Positions 20,899-24,126 of a stretch of 24,126 nucleotides of DNA are shown here, piece after piece; positions within the stretch are counted from its first letter, which is position 1; each line of letters begins with the position of its first letter. The stretch is from JBOHBN01 sp050698355. Lineage in GTDB: Bacteria; Actinomycetota; Actinomycetes; Streptosporangiales; WHST01. The stretch lies in assembly GCA_050698355.1 (NCBI GenBank), contig JBOHBN010000351.1, positions 1 to 24,126 of the forward strand, given 5' to 3'. Under the pieces are notes generated by a model. The model made no database searches. It had not been told where the DNA came from and saw nothing but the letters and a program-made list of their open reading frames with translations. The position numbers and the translations under genes are program-made.

Positions 20899-22971
20899 GT
20901 GAGCGAGGCCTTGCGTACGGAGCCGCGCACCGCGGCGCGTCCGGCCGGTGGACGGGGGAGAGCGGCGCTCGTCCTCGCCATCGGGATCGTCCTCGTCCTC
21001 GTCCTGGGGGCGGTGCACCTCACCCAGGGAACCTCCGGCATCGGCGCGCGTGACCTGGTCACCCTGCTCACAGGCAGCGGCGAGCCCGAGACGTACAACG
21101 TGTTCGTCGCCTCCCGCCTGCCGCGCTTGTTCGCCGGACTTGTCGTCGGGGTCGCGCTCGGCGTCGCCGGTGCGCTGCTGCAGTCGGTGTCCCGCAACGC
21201 GCTCGCCTCGCCCGACACCCTCGGCGTAAACGCGGGCGCGTACGTCGCCGTCGTCGCCGCCGCGGTGTTCGGCGCGTCGCTGCCCGCACTGCCGTCAGCC
21301 CTGGTCGCCTTCGCCGGCGGGCTCGCCGCCGCGGCGCTCGCCCTCGCGCTCTCGTCCGGCGCGGCCGCGAGCCCGACCCGGCTCGTGCTCGCCGGCTCGG
21401 TGATGACGCTCGCGCTGTCCGCGGCGACGTACGTGCTGCTGCTCGTCGACCAGGAGCGGACGATCGGCCTGTACGCCTGGGGCGACGGGTCGCTGGTCCA
21501 GAGCGGCCTCGACCTGGTGACCCACACGGCGCCGATCGTCTGTGTCGGCGTGGTCGCCGCCGCGCTGCTGACCAGGCCGCTCGACGTGCTGGCGTTGGGC
21601 GACGACACCGCGCACGTGCTCGGTGTGCGCGTGCGCGGTACCCGCCTGGTCGCCGTGCTGGCCGCGGTGCTGCTGTCGGCGGCCGCGGTGACGGCCGCGG
21701 GGCCGATCGGCTTCGTCGGCCTGCTCGCTCCGGCGATCGTGCGGCTGGTCGGCGTGACCCGGCATGCGCGCATCCTGCCCGCCGCGGCGGTCGCCGGCTG
21801 CGTGGTCGTGCTCGGCGCGGACGTGCTCACCCGCGCCGTGCTCGGCGCCGGTGCCGGCGTACGGGTGCCCACCGGCGTGGTCACGTCGCTGTTCGGCGCA
21901 CCGATGCTCGTCTGGCTGGCCCGCCGCTACCGCGAATCCGGCCCGACGCGGACGCCGCCGGGCGTTGGGCACCCGGTGGGCCGGTCCACCCGTGCGTACG
22001 TCCTCGTCGCCGGTGTCGCCGCGGCCGTCCTGGTCGTCGTCGCCGTCGCCAGCCTGCTCGCCGGCGACCGGCTGCTGTTGCTCGGCGACGTCGCCAACTG
22101 GTTGCGCGGAACGGCGGGTGGCGGCGTCAGCTTCATCCTCGACCAGCGGATGCCCCGTATCGTGCTCGGCCTGCTCGCCGGCGCCGGGCTCGGCCTCGCC
22201 GGGAGCGCCGTCCAGGCCGTGGCCCGCAACCCGCTCGCCGAGCCGGGGATCCTCGGCGTCAGCGGCGGCGCCGGGGTGGGAGCCGTGGTCCTCATCGTCC
22301 TGGTGCCCGGGCTGGCGACGATGGTGCCGCTCGCCGCCGCGGTCGGAGGGTTCGCGGCGTTCGCCTGCGTGTACGGGCTTGCGTGGCGTGGCGGGCTGAG
22401 CCCCGACCGCCTGCTGCTCGTGGGCATCGGCATGGCGGCGCTGACCGCTGCGCTCACGACCGCGATCGTGGTGCAGGACGAGTACGACATCGCCAGGGCG
22501 CTGACCTGGCTGTCCGGGAGCACGTACGGGCGGTCGCTCTCGGACGCCGTACCCCTCGCCGTGGTGCTCGCAGCGGCGGTGCCACTCGCGGTTGCGGGCC
22601 ACCCGTACCTCGACCTGCTCGCGCTCGACGACGACACTCCACGCGTGCTGGGCGTACGGCTGGAACGGGTACGGCTCGCCATCCTCGGCGTGGCCGTGCT
22701 GCTCGCCGCCGCGGTCGTCTCCGCGGTCGGCGTGATCGGGTTCGTCGGCCTGGTGGCGCCGCACGCCGCGCGCGCCCTGGTCGGCGGGCGGCACCGGCGG
22801 GTGCTGCTCGTCGCTCCGGTGCTCGGCGCCACGCTGGTGTGCACCGCGGACACGGTCGGCCGTACGGTCATCGCGCCCGCACAGCTGCCGGCCGGCCTGT
22901 TGACCGCACTGCTCGGCGCGCCGTACTTCCTGTGGCTGCTGTGGCGCACCCGCCGCGCCGCTGCGGCGTGA
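20899..22971 (+). CDS. Double-length FecCD-type siderophore ABC permease (two fused permease units)
   Basis: 690 residues from GTG 20899, about twice a BtuC/FecD unit, so it is a tandem fusion like E. coli FhuB. Half one (~1-345) carries SRLPRLFAGLVVGVALGVAGALLQ, NALASPDTLGVNAGA and GPIGFVGLLAPAIVRLVG; half two (~355-690) carries QRMPRIVLGLLAGAGLGLAGSAVQ, NPLAEPGILGVSGGAG and GVIGFVGLVAPHAARALVG. Each half has about ten hydrophobic helices. One chain can therefore form the whole membrane channel with two copies of the ATPase at 18945. Half one has Ala where the coupling-helix region usually reads PH (APAIVR versus APHAAR). No Shine-Dalgarno sequence is visible before the GTG, and an 85-bp dyad lies upstream, so it may be expressed separately from the lipoprotein. 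Confidence 0.93.
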   Translation: MSEALRTEPRTAARPAGGRGRAALVLAIGIVLVLVLGAVHLTQGTSGIGARDLVTLLTGSGEPETYNVFVASRLPRLFAGLVVGVALGVAGALLQSVSRNALASPDTLGVNAGAYVAVVAAAVFGASLPALPSALVAFAGGLAAAALALALSSGAAASPTRLVLAGSVMTLALSAATYVLLLVDQERTIGLYAWGDGSLVQSGLDLVTHTAPIVCVGVVAAALLTRPLDVLALGDDTAHVLGVRVRGTRLVAVLAAVLLSAAAVTAAGPIGFVGLLAPAIVRLVGVTRHARILPAAAVAGCVVVLGADVLTRAVLGAGAGVRVPTGVVTSLFGAPMLVWLARRYRESGPTRTPPGVGHPVGRSTRAYVLVAGVAAAVLVVVAVASLLAGDRLLLLGDVANWLRGTAGGGVSFILDQRMPRIVLGLLAGAGLGLAGSAVQAVARNPLAEPGILGVSGGAGVGAVVLIVLVPGLATMVPLAAAVGGFAAFACVYGLAWRGGLSPDRLLLVGIGMAALTAALTTAIVVQDEYDIARALTWLSGSTYGRSLSDAVPLAVVLAAAVPLAVAGHPYLDLLALDDDTPRVLGVRLERVRLAILGVAVLLAAAVVSAVGVIGFVGLVAPHAARALVGGRHRRVLLVAPVLGATLVCTADTVGRTVIAPAQLPAGLLTALLGAPYFLWLLWRTRRAAAA

Positions 22972-22981
22972 GTCCGCCGAC

Positions 22982-22987
22982 TAGATT
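22982..22987 (+). promoter_or_regulatory. -10 element for a leaderless PLD-like gene
   Basis: TAGATT lies 6 bases before ATG 22994, so the predicted start point is on the A of the ATG. There is no Shine-Dalgarno sequence in the 22-bp gap after the permease gene. A -35 box is not evident. Confidence 0.5.
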
Positions 22988-22993
22988 GCCACC

Positions 22994-24126
22994 ATGAGGT
23001 TTGGACGCGCGCACGCAACCGACGTGGCGAAGACGGTCGTCAAGAGATCCCTGGTCGGCCTCGTGCTCACCCAGGTCGCAGTGGCGGCGACCCTGGTCGG
23101 GATCGACGCGTGGCGCAAGCGCTTCCGGCCCAAGCGCGTGCGGTTCCCCCGGACCGAACCGGCGAGCTTCCCGGTGGCCGGCTCGACCGTGACTGCGTTC
23201 ACCTACGGTGAGGACCTGTACGCGGACATGCTCCAGACGATCCGCGGCGCGCGCAAGCGGATCATGTTCGAGACCTTCATCTGGAAGGGCGACAGCGTCG
23301 GGCAGGAGTTCAAGCAGGCGCTCATCGACGCTGCCGAGCGGGGCGTGGAGGTCTATGCCGTCTACGACGGGTTCGCGAACCTCGTGGTGCCCCCCTCGTT
23401 CAAGCGGTTCCCGTCGTCGATGCACGTGCTCAGGTACCCGGTCTTCAACCTCGGGCTGCCACCGAGCATCCGCCGTTCCGGGCGCGACCACCGCAAGATC
23501 GTCGCCGTCGACGGGGAGGTCGCGTACGTCGGCGGCTACAACATCGGCAGCCTGTACGCGACGAAGTGGCGCGACACGCACGTCAAGATCGAGGGCCCGT
23601 CGGCGTGGGACCTGGAGAACGCGTTCATCGACTTCTGGAACATGCAGCGCCGCAAGGACAACCCCATCCTGCGCGATTTGGGCGCCCCCGAGTGGGAGCC
23701 GGAGATACGCGCGTACCGGAACGTGCCGCGGCAGCTGGTGTTCCCTATCCGGGGCATGTACCTGGAGGCGATCGACCGCGCGAAGCACCACATATACATC
23801 ACGCAGGCGTACTTCATCCCCGACCGGGAGATCCTGGCCGCCCTGCTGGCGGCCGTACGGCGCGGCGTCGACGTTCGCATCCTGCTGCCAGAGGTCTCCA
23901 ACCACGTGGTCGCCGACTGGCTCGCGCGCGGCTTCTACAGCACCCTGCTCGCCGGCGGGGCGAAGCTCTGCCTGTACCAGGACGCGATGGTGCACGCGAA
24001 GACCTGCACGGTCGACGGGCGGTGGACGACCGTCGGCACGGCGAACGTCGACCGGCTGAGCCTCACCGGCAACTACGAGGTCACCGTCGAGATCTTCAAC
24101 GCGCAGTTCGCCAGGCACATGGAGGC
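22994..24126 (+). CDS. Phospholipase D / cardiolipin synthase-like protein, 3' end outside window
   Basis: About 377 residues are visible; the frame is open to the window edge. A membrane-anchor-like helix sits at ~15-37 (VVKRSLVGLVLTQVAVAATLVG), followed by basic DAWRKRFRPKRVRF. Two PLD catalytic HKD motifs are present: H166-RKIVAVD followed by GGYNIGS, and H334-AKTCTVD followed by GTANVDRLS. The pattern VTAFTYGEDLYADMLQTIRGARKRIMFETFIWKGD is the usual start of bacterial Cls-type domains. Cardiolipin synthases join phosphatidyl groups at the membrane; other members are phosphodiesterases, so the exact reaction is not certain. Most of the family's length is seen, and only a short C-terminal part should be missing. 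It starts 22 bp after the siderophore permease but probably has its own promoter. Confidence 0.88.
   Translation, partial: MRFGRAHATDVAKTVVKRSLVGLVLTQVAVAATLVGIDAWRKRFRPKRVRFPRTEPASFPVAGSTVTAFTYGEDLYADMLQTIRGARKRIMFETFIWKGDSVGQEFKQALIDAAERGVEVYAVYDGFANLVVPPSFKRFPSSMHVLRYPVFNLGLPPSIRRSGRDHRKIVAVDGEVAYVGGYNIGSLYATKWRDTHVKIEGPSAWDLENAFIDFWNMQRRKDNPILRDLGAPEWEPEIRAYRNVPRQLVFPIRGMYLEAIDRAKHHIYITQAYFIPDREILAALLAAVRRGVDVRILLPEVSNHVVADWLARGFYSTLLAGGAKLCLYQDAMVHAKTCTVDGRWTTVGTANVDRLSLTGNYEVTVEIFNAQFARHME

Noticed and set aside
23208..24059. A 283-codon frame at the window end in another phase
   Set aside because: It is Arg/Ser/Thr-rich and overlaps the PLD-like frame, which has both HKD motifs.

Overview
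The window is GC-rich, tightly packed bacterial DNA with GTG starts, several apparently leaderless genes, a DtxR/IdeR-type iron box, an F420-type (DDN-family) reductase and CydC/PurC/MalQ proteins of actinobacterial style. I read it as the chromosome of a high-GC Actinomycetota; the genus cannot be fixed from sequence alone. No rRNA, complete tRNA, CRISPR array or transposase is visible, and no gene-free stretch exceeds 300 bp.

Layout. 1-2835: 3' end of a cydC-type ABC exporter gene, a pRiA4b ORF-3-like protein, and a convergent TetR regulator. 2836-5172: an uncharacterised TIM-barrel-like protein transcribed divergently from that TetR, with both predicted -35 boxes inside one palindrome; then a second, probably leaderless TetR gene in an operon with a deazaflavin (F420)-dependent reductase-like protein. 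5303-7958: an HNH endonuclease gene four bases ahead of malQ (4-alpha-glucanotransferase). 8031-13347: a cell-wall block with an MreB paralogue on + facing a two-gene operon on -, namely a membrane pseudokinase followed by one 966-residue polypeptide that joins a SEDS (RodA/FtsW) glycosyltransferase to a class B PBP transpeptidase. 13448-16440: purC and a secreted S53 (sedolisin/kumamolisin) protease. 16497-18732: on -, a MetE-like Zn-site protein and a three-His-box fatty-acid desaturase. 18905-22971: an iron-box-controlled siderophore importer (ATPase, lipoprotein, double-length FecCD permease). 22994-end: a 3'-truncated phospholipase D/cardiolipin synthase-like gene.

How they work together. 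The clearest system is the wall-synthesis block: pseudokinase (sensor or scaffold), SEDS-bPBP fusion (glycan polymerase plus crosslinker in one chain) and MreB-like actin. The iron block is a self-contained uptake operon. The two TetR genes each sit next to a probable target gene with palindromes over their promoters. Three unexplained dyad elements (7916-7963, 9033-9100, 20788-20872) lie at gene ends and deserve a genome-wide repeat search.
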